64,000 nt of DNA from Prorocentrum cordatum (lineage: Eukaryota > Sar > Dinophyceae > Prorocentrales > Prorocentraceae): assembly GCA_963575745.1 (NCBI GenBank), contig CAUYUJ010012592.1:59510-123509 (forward strand). Reading direction: 5' to 3'. Position 1 is the first letter of the stretch; each line of letters begins with the position of its first letter. The notes under the pieces are model-generated. The model was given only the letters and a program-made list of their open reading frames with translations. It searched no databases and had not been told where the DNA came from. The position numbers were made by a program, and so were the translations under genes. This document shows positions 21,441 through 32,581 of the stretch, in pieces.

Positions 21441-22019
21441 CAAAGGGGGCGTGGATTAGCCACGGGTCCCGTTTCCATGGGGCATCCCGGATTTCCGCCG
21501 CCGAACGAGGGAGGCGGCACTGGCCGCATTGTGGGGGGGACACCTCCCCCGATCAATGTATAGATTTGGCGGCCGCGCGCCGAATCCATGCATCGCTAAT
21601 CCATGTTTGTGCGCCCCCGAAGTTGGTGCCACCCCCACAGGCGACGTGCACGCTGAAACATCTTACAGTATAAGCCCCGTGATGGGCGGTTTCTGGCCCT
21701 ACCGCTCGGGAGACGATATACTGCAAGACGGTTGTACCAGCTGTTCGGGTCGGACGCACGCCTCCAAAGCGGGCGTGCAGTATTAGTATGTTTTTGTGCG
21801 TCCCGCACGAGACGACGATCAATGCAAACGGAGGTCAGTCAGAACGCTTTATTTTGCAGGATCCTGCCGTGCCAGGGTTGCATTGACCCGGGCTTGTGTG
21901 CAGGATCTTGCAGGATATGCATGATCTTGCAAAACCTGACTGAGCCGGGTCAGGATTGACCCGTGTCGCTAGCTCCCCGAATCGCGCCCCGCGATGTGCT
22001 GGAAACCCAGACTTTTTCT

Positions 22020-22040
22020 GCCCGCCCGTTCGGGCGGGCG
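22020..22040. repeat. short perfect hairpin
   Basis: CCCGCCCG and CGGGCGGG around a TT centre. Role unknown. Confidence 0.6.
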
Positions 22041-22073
22041 GATATTCGCATTCTGGATTTCAGAAGTCAATGG

Positions 22074-22142
22074 CCACATGCGAACCCCACCCCACCACCC
22101 AACGGTTTCTGAGGGGGGAGGCTGGGTGGAGTTCACATGTGG
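22074..22142. repeat. 69-bp foldback
   Basis: CCACATGCGAACCCCACC on the left pairs with GGTGGAGTTCACATGTGG on the right with two or three mismatches around a 20-30-bp centre. It may be a minimal inverted-repeat element. Confidence 0.7.
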
Positions 22143-22574
22143 CCTCCTAACAAGAAAGAGGGGTGGTCTCATTTGAGCCGTCTTGGGCATCCGCAATTTT
22201 CCCGCCTGGCTTCGGGACGCGCCTTGCGACTCCCAGATTCGAGCCTCGGTGGCTACGGTTTGCAACACGTTCGCGCAATGATGCTTTCTTGCGTACCAGC
22301 ACACCTGCAGCAGCTCAGGCAAACATGTGTACTCATGAGCTGCGATTGCAACGATTCTCGGCTCACGTGTGATAGCAAAAAACGCCCGCCCGCTCCGCGA
22401 GTCCGCGGGACTCCGAAGCGGTGTGGACGTGGGGACAGCCTGGCGGCGCAGCGGCGGGTCGGGGCGGTCGCATGTGCTTTTTGTCTCCCGTGGCTCCTCG
22501 CGCCGCCGCTCGGGAAGGGCCTGCCTCTCGTCGCTGCGGGCTGGGCTTCTGCTCGGAGAGGAAATCCAGTCTGG

Positions 22575-23376
22575 AGGGTATGCATGCGTGCGTGCATGCG
22601 TGTCTTGTAATATATAGTGTATTGCAATGCAATGCCATGTAATGCAGTGCAATGGAATGTATGGCAATCTAATGCAATGTAATGTCTGTCTGTCTGCATG
22701 TATGTGTGCATGCATATAGGTGTATATATACACAGATATGTAGATGCATGAATGTATGCATGTATATACGTACGTATGCATTATGTATACGTATGTGCGC
22801 ATGCGTGTATGCATGCATGCATGTCTGTAGGTAAGTATGTAGGTATGTATGTAGGTTCGTATGTAGGTAGGTAGGTAGGCAGGTATGTATGCAAGCATGC
22901 ATGTGTGCATGTGTGCATGCATGCATGCATGCATGTATGTATGTATGCATGCATATAACTATGTATGTATGCATGCACGGATGTATGTTTGCATGCATGC
23001 ATGTGCGTGTGTATGTATGTGCATGTATGCATGTACGTACGCATGCGTGTATGTATGTATGTATGTATGCTAGTATGCATGTACGTGCCTACGTACGTGT
23101 GTATGTATGTATGTATGCATGTATGTATGTATGCATGACAGTATGCATGTATGCACGCATGCATGCATGTCTGTAGATTTGTAAGTCTATGGGTAGGCAT
23201 GAAGGCATGTAGGTAGGCAGGTACGTATGCATGCATGCATGTACTCATGTACGGATGTATGCATGCATGTATGTATGTATGTATGTATGTATGTATGCAG
23301 GCATGCGCATGCTTGCATGCATGTACGTGTGTACGTATGCTTATGCACGCATGTAGGCATGCGTGTATGTATGTAT
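22575..23376 (+). repeat. ATGT/ATGC tetranucleotide array, left part
   Basis: About 800 bp of degenerate TATG, CATG, TAGG and TACG tetranucleotides. Because the period is 4, all frames translate into the same HTYI/MYVC-like repeats, which are not genes. It resumes at 24.03 kb. Confidence 0.95.
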
Positions 23377-23459
23377 GATCCAGGGTCGAGGGCCCACGGG
23401 CCCCCCCCCCCCTCAGATGGTATGGTCCCAGGATTCCTCGGGCCCCCCCCCCAGATGGT

Positions 23460-23520
23460 ATGGTCCCAGAGACGACGACGACGACGACGACGACGCCGAC
23501 GACGACGACGACGACGGCTG

Positions 23521-23581
<61 letters not shown>

Positions 23582-23758
23582 CACGACGACGACAACGACG
23601 GCTGCGGCGGCGACGACGCCGGCGGCGGCGGCGACGACGATGACGACGATGACGACGGCGACGACGACGATGACGACGACGACGACGATGACGACGACGA
23701 CGATGACGACGACGACGACGAGGACGACGAGGACGACGAGGACGACGAGGACGACGAG

Positions 23759-23791
<33 letters not shown>

Positions 23792-23796
23792 CTCTG
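23460..23796 (+). repeat. GAC trinucleotide array
   Basis: GACGAC with GAT, GGC and GAG variants over 335 bp. GATGGTATGGTCCCAG occurs twice directly before it (23416 and 23453). Confidence 0.95.
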
Positions 23797-23962
23797 AACC
23801 ACCACAGCACCACACCACATCCACAGGGGGGGGGAGGGGGGCACCGCAGTGCAACACCACGCCACGCCCACCTCTGAACCACCACAGCACCACACCACAT
23901 CCACAGGGGGGGGGGGGGAACCGCAGCGCAGCACCACGCCACGCCCACAGGGGGGGGCGGGG
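23791..23962 (+). repeat. two tandem copies of a roughly 80-bp block
   Basis: CCTCTGAACCACCACAGCAC, ACATCCACAGGGG and CACCACGCCACGCCCAC occur twice in tandem. They differ mainly in G-run length and in CGCAGTGCAA versus CGCAGCGCAG. Confidence 0.85.
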
Positions 23963-24029
23963 GGGACCATCGCGCGGGGGGGGGGGGGCCAACGGCATCA
24001 GCATTGGGGGGGGGGCCCAAACCCTGGAC

Positions 24030-24780
24030 CATGTATGTACGTATGTATGCAACTATATATGAATGGCTGTATGCATATATGTATGTATGCATGCATGTAT
24101 GTATGTATATACGTAGTTATGAGTTACGCACGCACGCATGCATGCATACATTGATGTCCGTAGGTATGTAGGTATGTAGGTAGGTAGGCAGGCCAGTATG
24201 TATGCATGCACGCATGCATGCATGTATGCATGTATCTACGTATGTATGTTTGTATGCATGCATGTACGCATGTACGTAATTATGTATGCATGGATATGTG
24301 CATGCATGTCTGTATGTGTGTATGCGTGTGTACGTATGTAGGTATGTACGCATGTATTTACGTATGTACGCACTTACGTTGAAGGAAGGCATGTATGCAT
24401 GTGCGTGTATACCTTCCTGCATGCATGCATGCATGCATTCATGCATGTATGTATGCATGTATGCATGCATACATGAATTGATTAATGAGTGTTTGAATGA
24501 CTGCATGAGTCCCATGCATATTTTCAAATTTATGTATGCATGTATGCATGTATGCATGCATGCATGCATGTATGTATTTTTGTACGTATATATGTGTATG
24601 TGTGCAGGCATTAATGTATGTATGCATGTATGTATGTATGTATGTATGTATGTATGCATGCATGCATGCATGTATGTATGTATGTATGTATGTATGTATG
24701 TATGTATGTATGTATGGCTGTATGTAGGTAGGCATGTAGGTAGATAGGTATGCATGTATGTATGTATGCATGTACGGACA
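24030..24780 (+). repeat. ATGT/ATGC tetranucleotide array, right part
   Basis: Continuation of the 22.6-kb array, with pure TATG runs at about 24625-24715. Confidence 0.95.
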
Positions 24781-25009
24781 TACCGAGGGGGGGGCACGCC
24801 CGCGACCCGAAGCCCCCCTTGTGACGCTCCTCGCCGCCCCCTGAACGGGCGGCAAGGCCCCAAGTTGGCGCAGAGGGCCCCAGAGCCGTCGAACGATGCA
24901 TTAGAAACGCCCAGGATGGCTTCCAGACGGCTCAAGAAGCCTTGGATGCCCTCCGAGAGAGCCCCAAGACCGTTCCTAAGAGGGCTCCAACGGGCAAGAC
25001 ACAGATTTT

Positions 25010-25126
25010 CCTGTGGTGTTGGGTCCTCGTTTTGAAGAGACGTCGCCCCGCGTTCTCCTCCTCTCCTCCTCCTCCCCCTCCTCCTCTCTCCTCCCTGCGT
25101 TTCACCCAGCCAGTACAGCGTTTCGT
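25010..25126 (+). repeat. satellite leader block, copy 1
   Basis: CCTGTGGTGTTGGGTCCTCG, TTTTGAAGAGACG, a CT-rich tract, then CCTGCGTTTCACCCAGCCAG and TACAGCGTTTCGTGGCCCC lead directly into the first satellite array. The same block precedes the arrays at 27.44 and 35.74 kb. Confidence 0.85.
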
Positions 25127-26445
25127 GGCCCCGTAGGGAGCTCCACCGACGGCGCCAGTGGCAGGGTTCGCACGGCGGCCTCTGGCCATTTCGGCACTCC
25201 CCTCACGAGGATCGTGGCCACATAGGGAGCTCCACCGAAGGCCCCAGTGACAGGGTTCGCATGGCGGCCTCTGGCCATTTCGGCACACCCCTCACGAGTA
25301 TCGTGGCCCCATAGGGAGCTCCACCGAAGGCCCCAGTGGCAGGGTTCGCATGGCGGCCTCGGGCCATTTCGGCACACCCCTCACGAGGATCGTTGCCCCA
25401 TAGGGAGCTCCACTCAAGGCCCCAGTGGCAGCGTTCGCATGGCGGCCTCGGGGCATTTCGGCACACCCCTCACGAGGATCGTGGCCCCATAGGGAGCTCC
25501 ACCGAAGGCGCCAGTGGCAGGGTTCGCATGGCGGCCTCGGGCCATGTCGGCACACCCCTCACGAGGATCGTAGCGGCAGGGTTCGCACGGCGGCCTCGGG
25601 CCATTTCGGCACACCTCACGAGGATCGTGGCCCCATAGGGAGCTTCACCGAAGGCGCCAGTGGCAGGGTTCGCATGGCGGCCTCGGGCCATGTCGGCACA
25701 CCCCTCACGAGGATCGTAGCGGCAGGGTTCGCACGGCGGCCTCGGGCCATTTCGGCACACCTTTCACGAGGATCGTGGCCCCATAGGGAGCTTCACCGAA
25801 GGCGCCAGTGGCAGGGTTCGCATGGCGGCCTCGGGCCATGTCGGCACACCCCTCACGAGGGTTCGCATGGCGGCCCGGGGCCATTTCGGCACACCTCTCA
25901 CGAGGATCGTGGCCCTATAGGGAGCTCCTCCGAAGACCCCCAGTGGCAGCGTTCGCATGGCGGCCTCGGGGCATTTCGGCACACCCCTCAGGAGGATCGT
26001 GGCCCCATAGGGAGCTCCGCCGAAGGCGCCAGTGGCAGGGTTTGCACGGCGGCCTCGGGGCATTTCGGCTCACGAGGATCGTTGCCCCACAGGGAGCTCC
26101 ACCGACGGCGCCAGTGGCAGGGTTCGCACGGCGGCCTCTGGCCATTTCGGCACTCCCCTCACGAGGATCGTGGCCCCATAGGGAGCTCCACCGCAGGCCC
26201 CAGTTGCAGGGTTCGCATGGCGGCCTCGGGCCATTTCGGCACACCCCTCACGAGGATCGTGGCCCCATAGGAGCTCCAGCGAAGGCGCCAGTGGCAAGGT
26301 TCGCATGGCGGCCTCGGGGCATTTCGGCACACCCTTCACGAGGATCGTGGCCCCATAGGAGCCAGCGAAGGCGCCAGTGGCAAGGTTCGCATGGCGGCCC
26401 CGGGCCATTGCGGCACACCCCTCACGAGGATCGTGGCCCCATAGA
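25118..26445. repeat. satellite array 1, 89-bp unit
   Basis: About 15 tandem units. Each carries the shared core (GTGGCCCCATAGGGAGCTCC, ACCGAAGGC, CCAGTGGCAG) and an array-specific part (GGTTCGCATGGCGGCCTC, CATTTCGGCACACCCCTCAC, GAGGATC). Several units are shortened by deletions of the core. Confidence 0.95.
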
Positions 26446-26639
26446 TGTGTTGCTTCAACAGCCGGGCCTGGGCGTCGTACTCCGCCGTGTCGACGTGCAA
26501 CGCCACCTCTTCCCTCATGGCTCTCAAAGCCCTGTTCTGCTTTTGCTCCTCGGTCAGAGGGACGCCGTCCGTGTCGTCGTCGGCGCCCGCGAAGACGGCC
26601 ACGAACGTGTTCCTGAGCATGTCGGGTTCCGGCGGGAAG
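26446..26639 (-). CDS. exon-like segment embedded in satellite, unknown protein
   Basis: Read on the minus strand, the array is interrupted by about 194 bp of non-repetitive sequence. Its one sensible frame gives SFPPEPDMLRNTFVAVFAGA, an acidic DDDTDG, LTEEQKQNRALRAMREEVAL and HVDTAEYDAQARLLKQHI. This is a balanced, helix-forming peptide unlike the satellite translations. It begins right after CAG within a satellite-like CTGTGGGGCCACAG (26640-26653) and ends where CTATGGGGCCACGATCC resumes. Both splice boundaries would therefore lie in satellite units, implying that the arrays are intronic in a minus-strand gene. No family is recognised, and companion exons were not found. Confidence 0.5.
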
Positions 26640-26666
26640 CTGTGGCCCCACAGGGAGCGCGGGCAA

Positions 26667-26740
26667 AGATGGTATTCACAATTGCGGTATTCATAACTGC
26701 ATATGGTTGGGTCCTTCTTCGCCAGGCTAATTTTCGCTTC
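26667..26740 (+). repeat. satellite trailing module, copy 1
   Basis: GCGGTATTCATAACTGCATA, TGGTTGGGTCCTTC and GCCAGGCTAATTTTCGCTTC. Related copies occur at 27275, 29950 and 37508. Confidence 0.8.
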
Positions 26741-26754
26741 TTCGGGTTTCTGCC

Positions 26755-26990
26755 GCTCCAAGACGGTCCGAGAGGCCCCCAAGACCGCCCCAAGACGGCC
26801 AAAGAGGCCCCCAAGACCGCCCCACGCCGGCCCAAGAGGGCCCCGAGACAGCCCAAGGGGCGCCCAAGACGGCCCAAGAGGGCCCGAAGGCGGTCCCAGG
26901 AGGGGCCTCAGAGGGGGCGCGCGGACCGAAACTCAGGTTTCCGCCCCGAGAGACTCCCAGGAAAGCCCCAGAATCCCGCAAGAGGCCCCA
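26755..26990 (-). repeat. CTTGG-family repeat, minus orientation
   Basis: CCCAAGACCGCCCCAAGACG-type words, ending with a relic of the dispersed 290-bp unit (GGACCGAAACTCAGG). Confidence 0.75.
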
Positions 26991-26999
26991 TAAGGATCG

Positions 27000-27274
27000 T
27001 GGCCCCAGGAGGGATCGTGGCCCCATAGGGAGCTCCGGGCCCCAATGGGGAAGTTCGCACGGCGGCCTCGCCCCAGTGTTGGCGCACCCCTCACGAGGAT
27101 CGTGGCCCCATAAGGAGTTCCACCGACGGCCCGAGTGGCAGCGTTCGCATGGCGGCCTCGCCACATTTCGGCGCACCCCTCACGAGGATCGTGGCCGCAT
27201 AGGGAGCTCCACCGAAGGCCCCAATGGGGAAGTTCGCATGGCGGCCTCGCCCCAGTGTTGGCGCACCCCTCGCA
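27000..27274. repeat. satellite array 1b, about 89-bp unit
   Basis: Three units related to array 1, with AATGGGGAAGTTCGCATGGC in place of CAGTGGCAGGGTTCGC. Confidence 0.85.
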
Positions 27275-27440
27275 GCTGCATATGGTTGGGTCCTTCGTCG
27301 GGCTAATTTTTAATTCCCAACCATCCTGTGGTGTTGGGTCCTCGTTTTGAAGAGACGGTGCCCGCGTCCTCTCCTCTCCTCCTCTTCCCCCTCCTCCCTC
27401 CTCCCCCTCCTTGCCTCTGCTCTCGGCACACCTCTCACGC
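27275..27440 (+). repeat. trailing module copy 2 joined to leader copy 2
   Basis: GCATATGGTTGGGTCCTTCG and TCGGGCTAATTTTTAATT run directly into CCCAACCATCCTGTGG, GTTGGGTCCTCGTTTTGAAG and a CT tract. The end of one array and the start of the next are thus back to back. Confidence 0.85.
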
Positions 27441-29950
27441 GTTTCGTAGCCCCATAGGGAGCTCCACCGAAGGCCCCAGTGGGGGTGTCCACATGCGGTT
27501 CCCCCACCCAGGGCAGCGTTTCGTGGCCCCATAGGGAGCTCCACCGAAGGCCCCAGTGGGGGTGTCCACATGCGGTTCCCCCACCCAGGGCAGCGTTTCG
27601 TGGCCCCATAGGGAGCTCCACCGAAGGCCCCAGTGGGGGTGTCCACATGCGGTTCCCCCACCCAGGGCAGCGTTTCGTGGCCCCATAGGGAGCTCCACCG
27701 AAGGCCCCAGTGGGGGTGTTCGCATGCGGTTCCCCCACCCAGGGCAGCGTTTCGTGGCCCCATAGGGAGCTCCACCGAAGGCCCCAGTGGGGGTGTTCGC
27801 ATGCGGTTCCCCCACCCAGGGCAGCGTTTCGTAGCCCCATAGGGAGCTCCACCGAAGGCCCCAGTGGGGGTGTTCGCATGCGGTTCCCCCACCCAGGGCA
27901 GCGTTTCGTGGCCCCATAGGGAGCTCCACCGAAGGCCCCAGTGGGGGTGTTCGCATGCGGTTCCCCCACCCAGGGCAGCGTTTCGTGGCCCCATAGGGAG
28001 CTCCACCGAAGGCCCCAGTGGGGGTGTTCGCATGCGGTTCCCCCACCCAGGGCAGCGTTTCGTGCCCCATAGGGAGCTCAGTGGGGGCATGCGGTTCCCC
28101 CACCCAGGGCAGCGTTTCGTGGCCCCATAGGGAGCTCCACCGAAGGCCCCAGTGGGGCATGCGGTTCCCCCACCCAGGGCAGCGTCGTGGCCCCATAGGG
28201 AGCTCCACCGAAGGGCCCCAGTGCGGGCAGCGTTTCGCACACCCCCACCCCTCCACCGAAGGCCCCAGTGGGGGTGCATGCGGTTCCCCCACCCAGGGCA
28301 GCGTCGTGGCCCCATAGGGAGCTCCACCGAAGGCCCCAGTGGGGGTGTTCGCATGCGGTTCCCCCACCCAGGGCAGCGTTTCGTGGCCCCATAGGGAGCT
28401 CCACCGAAGGCCCCAGTGGGGGTGTCCACATGCGGTTCCCCCACCCAGGGCAGCGTTTCGTGGCCCCATAGGGAGCTCCACCGAAGGCCCCAGTGGGGGT
28501 GTCCACATGCGGTTCCCCCACCCAGGGCAGCGTTTCGTGGCCCCATAGGGAGCTCCACCGAAGGCCCCAGTGGGGGTGTCCACATGCGGTTCCCCCACCC
28601 AGGGCAGCGTTTCGTGGCCCCATAGGGAGCTCCACCGAAGGCCCCAGTGGGGGTGTCCACATGCGGTTCCCCCACCCAGGGCAGCGTTTCGTGCCCCATA
28701 GGGAGCTCCACCGAAGGCCCCAGTGGGGGTGTCCACATGCGGTTCCCCCACCCAGGGCAGCGTTTCGTGGCCCCATAGGGAGCTCCACCGAAGGCCCCAG
28801 TGGGGGTGTCCACATGCGGTTCCCCCACCCAGGGCAGCGTTTCGTGGCCCCATAGGGAGCTCCACCGAAGGCCCCAGTGGGGGTGTCCACATGCGGTTCC
28901 CCCACCCAGGGCAGCGTTTCGTGGCCCCATAGGGAGCTCCACCGAAGGCCCCAGTGGGGGTGTTCGCATGCGGTTCCCCCACCCAGGGCAGCGTTTCGTA
29001 GCCCCATAGGGAGCTCCACCGAAGGCCCCAGTGGGGGTGTTCGCATGCGGTTCCCCCACCCAGGGCAGCGTTTCGTGGCCCCATAGGGAGCTCCACCGAA
29101 GGCCCCAGTGGGGGTGTTCGCATGCGGTTCCCCCACCCAGGGCAGCGTTTCGTAGCCCCATAGGGAGCTCCACCGAAGGCCCCAGTGGGGGTGTTCGCAT
29201 GCGGTTCCCCCACCCAGGGCAGCGTTTCGTGGCCCCATAGGGAGCTCCACCGAAGGCCCCAGTGGGGGTGTTCGCATGCGGTTCCCCCACCCAGGGCAGC
29301 GTTTCGTGGCCCCATAGGGAGCTCCACCGAAGGCCCCAGTGGGGGTGTTCGCATGCGGTTCCCCCACCCAGGGCAGCGTTTCGTGGCCCCATAGGGAGCT
29401 CCACCGAAGGCCCCAGTGGGGGTGTTCGCATGCGGTTCCCCCACCCAGGGCAGCGTTTCGTGGCCCCATAGGGAGCTCCACCGAAGGCCCCAGTGGGGGT
29501 GTTCGCATGCGGTTCCCCCACCCAGGGCAGCGTTTCGTGGCCCCATAGGGAGCTCCACCGAAGGCCCCAGTGGGGGTGTTCGCATGCGGTTCCCCCACCC
29601 AGGGCAGCGTTTCGTGGCCCCATAGGGAGCTCCACCGAAGGCCCCAGTGGCTGCCCTCGCATGCGGTTCCCCCACCCAGGGCAGCGCTTCGTGGCCCCAT
29701 GGGGAGCTCCACCGAAAGCCCCCGTGGCGCAGTTCGCATGCGCTTCCCCCACCCAGGGCAGCGTTTCGTGGCACCATAGGGAGCTCCACCGAAGGCCCCA
29801 GTGGCGCAGTTCGCATGCGGTTCCCCCACCCAGGGCAGCGTTTCGTAGCCCCATAGGGAGCTCCACCGAAGGCCCGCCCCGGTGGCGCAGTCCGCATGCG
29901 GTTCCCCCATCCAAGGCAGCGCTTCGTGGCCCCATATGGAGCCCCACCGA
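27441..29950. repeat. satellite array 2, 77-bp unit, about 32 copies
   Basis: The unit is 77 bp: the shared core (GTTTCGTGGCCCCATAGGGA, GCTCCACCGAAGGCCCCAGT) plus GGGGGTG, CATGCGGTTCCCCCACCC and AGGGCAGC. Two variants alternate in blocks: GTGTCCACATGCGG (about 27480-27680 and 28415-28900) and GTGTTCGCATGCGG (about 27710-28050 and 28945-29630). This suggests duplication of a larger block. Units at 28059-28320 are internally deleted, and the last four (from 29640) diverge. Because 77 is not divisible by 3 and the minus strand lacks stops, all three minus frames are open for up to about 3 kb. I treat these as satellite shadows. Confidence 0.97.
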
Positions 29951-30018
29951 AAGCGGCACCCACAACGCGTTACCAACAATTGCTTATGGTTGGGTCTTTC
30001 GCCAGGATAATTTTTTTT
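29950..30018 (+). repeat. trailing module, copy 3
   Basis: ACAATTGCTTATGGTTGGGT, CTTTCGCCAGGATAATTTTT closing array 2. Confidence 0.8.
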
Positions 30019-30029
30019 GGGGGGGGCCC

Positions 30030-30650
30030 TCCACTTGTCGAGTTTTCGGCACTCCAAGGCGGCCCGAGAGGCCTCCAACACCGCTTCAGGACGGGCCCAG
30101 AGGCCCCCAGGAGGGCCCCGGACGGCTTAACAGTGCCCCATGACGGCCCCAGGGGCGCCCAAGATTGCCCAAGACGCTTTACAAATAGCCCCAAGACGGG
30201 CTCAAGAGGGGGGGCATGAACCGAATTTCGAGTTCGCCCCAGAGGCTCCCAAGAGGCCCCAAAACGGCGCCAGGACGGCCTCGAGCAGGCTTCAGTGGGC
30301 GCCCGAGGCTCCAGACGAGTGCCCCGAGAGGCGAAAGTGTTTTAGTTCTGATGGTTTTTCAATTTTGAAGGGCCTTTTATTACCAACGCCGCTTCAAGAC
30401 GGGCCAAGGGGCCCCCAGGAGGGCTTCGGGACGGCCTTACAGGACTCCATGGCGGCCCCAGGGGCGCCCAAGACGGCCCAAGAAGCGTCTCAGACGGCCC
30501 CAAGATGGGCTCAATATGGGGAGCCTGAACCGAATTTCGAGTTTGCCCCAAAAAGCTCCCAGGATTCCCCAAGAAGGCGCCAGGGCGGCCTCGGGCAGGC
30601 TTCAGTGGGCGCCCGATGCCCTGGAAGAGCGCCCCAAGAGGCGAAACATT
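30030..30650 (-). repeat. two copies of a dispersed roughly 290-bp unit
   Basis: Units at about 30030-30330 and 30380-30640. Shared landmarks are CTCCAACACCGCTTCAGG-like sequence, GACGGGCCCAGAGGCCCCCA, CGGCTTAACAGTGCC, GGGGGCATGAACCGAATTTC and GCAGGCTTCAGTGGGCGCCC. Three more copies lie at 37.9-39.1 kb. Confidence 0.8.
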
Positions 30651-30703
30651 GTGATTACCAGTGCTACCGATCGGGGGGGGTTAGATATCTGTGCGAGAGT
30701 TAT

Positions 30704-32150
30704 CGAAGACGCCTACGGCGAATCACCGCCGCCCCCTGCCTTTTCGAAAGCAACTATATGGCCGAACGTTGAGGCCAGACCTGCCAAGCTATCGGACCAT
30801 GTGTTCCCCGAATCGGTTTGGAAAGCCTTCGGGTAACACGTGGGCATCTTGAAGGTCATCTTGGCCGCCTGGAGGCCATTTTGACCCTTTCGGGCCTTCT
30901 TGCAGGACGTCTTGGAGGGTTCTTGGGCCGTCTTGGAGGCCATCTTGAGGAGGCCCCTTAGGCCGTCTTGGGGGCCTCTTGGGGCCGTGTCTTGGGCCTC
31001 TTGGGCGATCTTTGGGGGCACTTGGGCCGTCTCGGGCCGTCGGAAGGCAGAAAAAGTGCAAATGCCACAATCCTTCAAAAACCAATGGGACATCACGGAT
31101 TTTGGCCTTTTCGGGCCTTCCTGGAGGCCCTCTTGGAGGCCTCTTGGGCCGTCTTGGGCCATCTTAGGGCCATGTTCGGTCGTCTTGGTGGGCTCCTGGT
31201 CCGTCTGACGCCGTCGGAAGCCGTTCGGGGGGCCTCTATGGGCCGACTTGGGGCCCTCTTGGAATGCTCCAGGGCCGTCTTGGAGGCCTACCTGGGGCGT
31301 CTGAAAGGCCTCTTGGGGGCCTCTTGGGGCCGTCTTGGGGGCCATCTTGGAGGCCTCTTGGGCGATCTTTGGGCGATCTTTGGGAGCTCTTGGGCCGTCT
31401 CGGGCCGTCGGAATGCCGAAAAGAAGCACATGTCAACATCCGTGAAAAACCGCAGGAACAACCATGTTTTGGGCCTCTTCTGGCCTTCCTGGAGGCCCTC
31501 TTGGGGGCCTCTTGGGCCAGCTTCGAGCCAACTTCGGCCATTTTGGTGGGTTCCTGGCACGTCTGACGCCGTCGGGAGCCGTCTTGGGGGCCTTTCTGGG
31601 CCGACTTGGGGCCCTCTTGGGGCGCTTCGGGGCCGTCTTGGAGGCCATCTTGGGCGTCTTGGAGGCCATCTTGGGCGTGTTGGAGGCCCCTTGGGCCGTC
31701 TTGGAGCCTTCTTGGGGCCGTCATGGCGCCCTTTTGGGGGCCTCTTGGGCGATCTTGGGGGTTTCTTGGGCCGTCTTGGGCCGTCGGAAAGTCGAAAATG
31801 CTTAAATCCCAAAATCCTTCAAACACCTTAGGACAATTAATAATGTTGGCCCTTTCGGGCCTTCCTGAAAGACGTCTTGGAGGGGTCTTGGGCCGTCTTG
31901 GATGCCTCTTGCGGGCCTGTTGGGCCGTCGTAGACCATCTTGAGGCCATCTTGGGCCGTCTTGGATGCATCCTGGGGCCATCTTAGCCGTCTTGGAGGCC
32001 ATCTTGGGCCGTCTTGGAGACGTCTTGGAGACTATCCTGGGCCATCTTGGCCGTCTTGGACGCCATCTTAGGCCAACTGGAGGAAACAGATGCACGACGG
32101 ATGCGTTTTGAGATCCTTTCCGGGTGGCCGGCGGGACAGGCCGAAATCCG
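30704..32150 (+). repeat. tandem module 1: header, CTTGG repeat, trailer
   Basis: The header 30704-30843 starts CGAAGACGCCTACGGCGAAT and ends in a hairpin. About 1.2 kb of CTTGG-family repeat in plus orientation follows, then a trailer at 32118 containing TTTCCGGGTGGCCGGCGGGA. Headers 2 and 3 begin at 32582 and 34138. Confidence 0.85.
30797..30843. repeat. header hairpin, copy 1
   Basis: CCATGTGTTCCCCGAA pairs with TTCGGGTAACACGTGG (two mismatches) around a 15-nt centre TCGGTTTGGAAAGCC. Confidence 0.8.
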
Positions 32151-32581
32151 TAAAAACATCCTCCAAGATGGCTCAAGATGGTGCCAAGATGGCCACGTTG
32201 GCCCAAGATGGCCTCCAAGATGGTCCAAGATGGGCTCCAAGTCCGCCCAAGATGGTCCAAGACGGCCGCCAAGACGGCCCAAGAGAGTCCAAGACGGCCC
32301 AAGACTGCCCAAGAGGCCCCCCAGAGGCCTCCAAGGCGGCCCAAGAGGCCTCCAAGAGGTCCTCCAGGAGGGCCCGAAGAGGCCAACATCATAGATTTTC
32401 CGTAGGTTTTTGGAGGACTTTGGGATTTGCTTCTTCTCGGCATTCCGACGGCTCAAGACGGCCCAAGAGGCCCCCAAGAGGCCCCCAAGAGGGCCCCATG
32501 ACTGCCCAAGTGGCCTCCAGGACGGCCCCAAGAGGGCCCCAAGACGGCCCAAGAGGCCTCCAAGACGCCCAAGATCGGCCC
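32150..32581 (-). repeat. CTTGG-family repeat, inverted block
   Basis: Here the repeat runs as CCAAGATGG and CCCAAGAGGCC, opposite to its flanks. Transcripts of 30.8-32.1 kb and of this block would be complementary in many places. Confidence 0.8.

Noticed and set aside
21445-21617. Inverted TGGATTAGC pair that could end a small element
   Set aside because: The arms are about 10-16 bp and need a gap; no flanking duplication.
22020-22040. Hairpin read as a bacterial-type terminator
   Set aside because: No T-run and no reason for such a signal in a dinoflagellate nucleus.
22669-24935. Open frames encoding HTYI- and MYVC-type repeats
   Set aside because: Tetranucleotide array; every frame gives the same repeated words.
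26933-29965. A 1,010-residue minus-strand open frame and its 842- and 667-residue companions in other frames
   Set aside because: All three are translations of the same 77-bp satellite; simultaneous openness in three frames argues against a gene.
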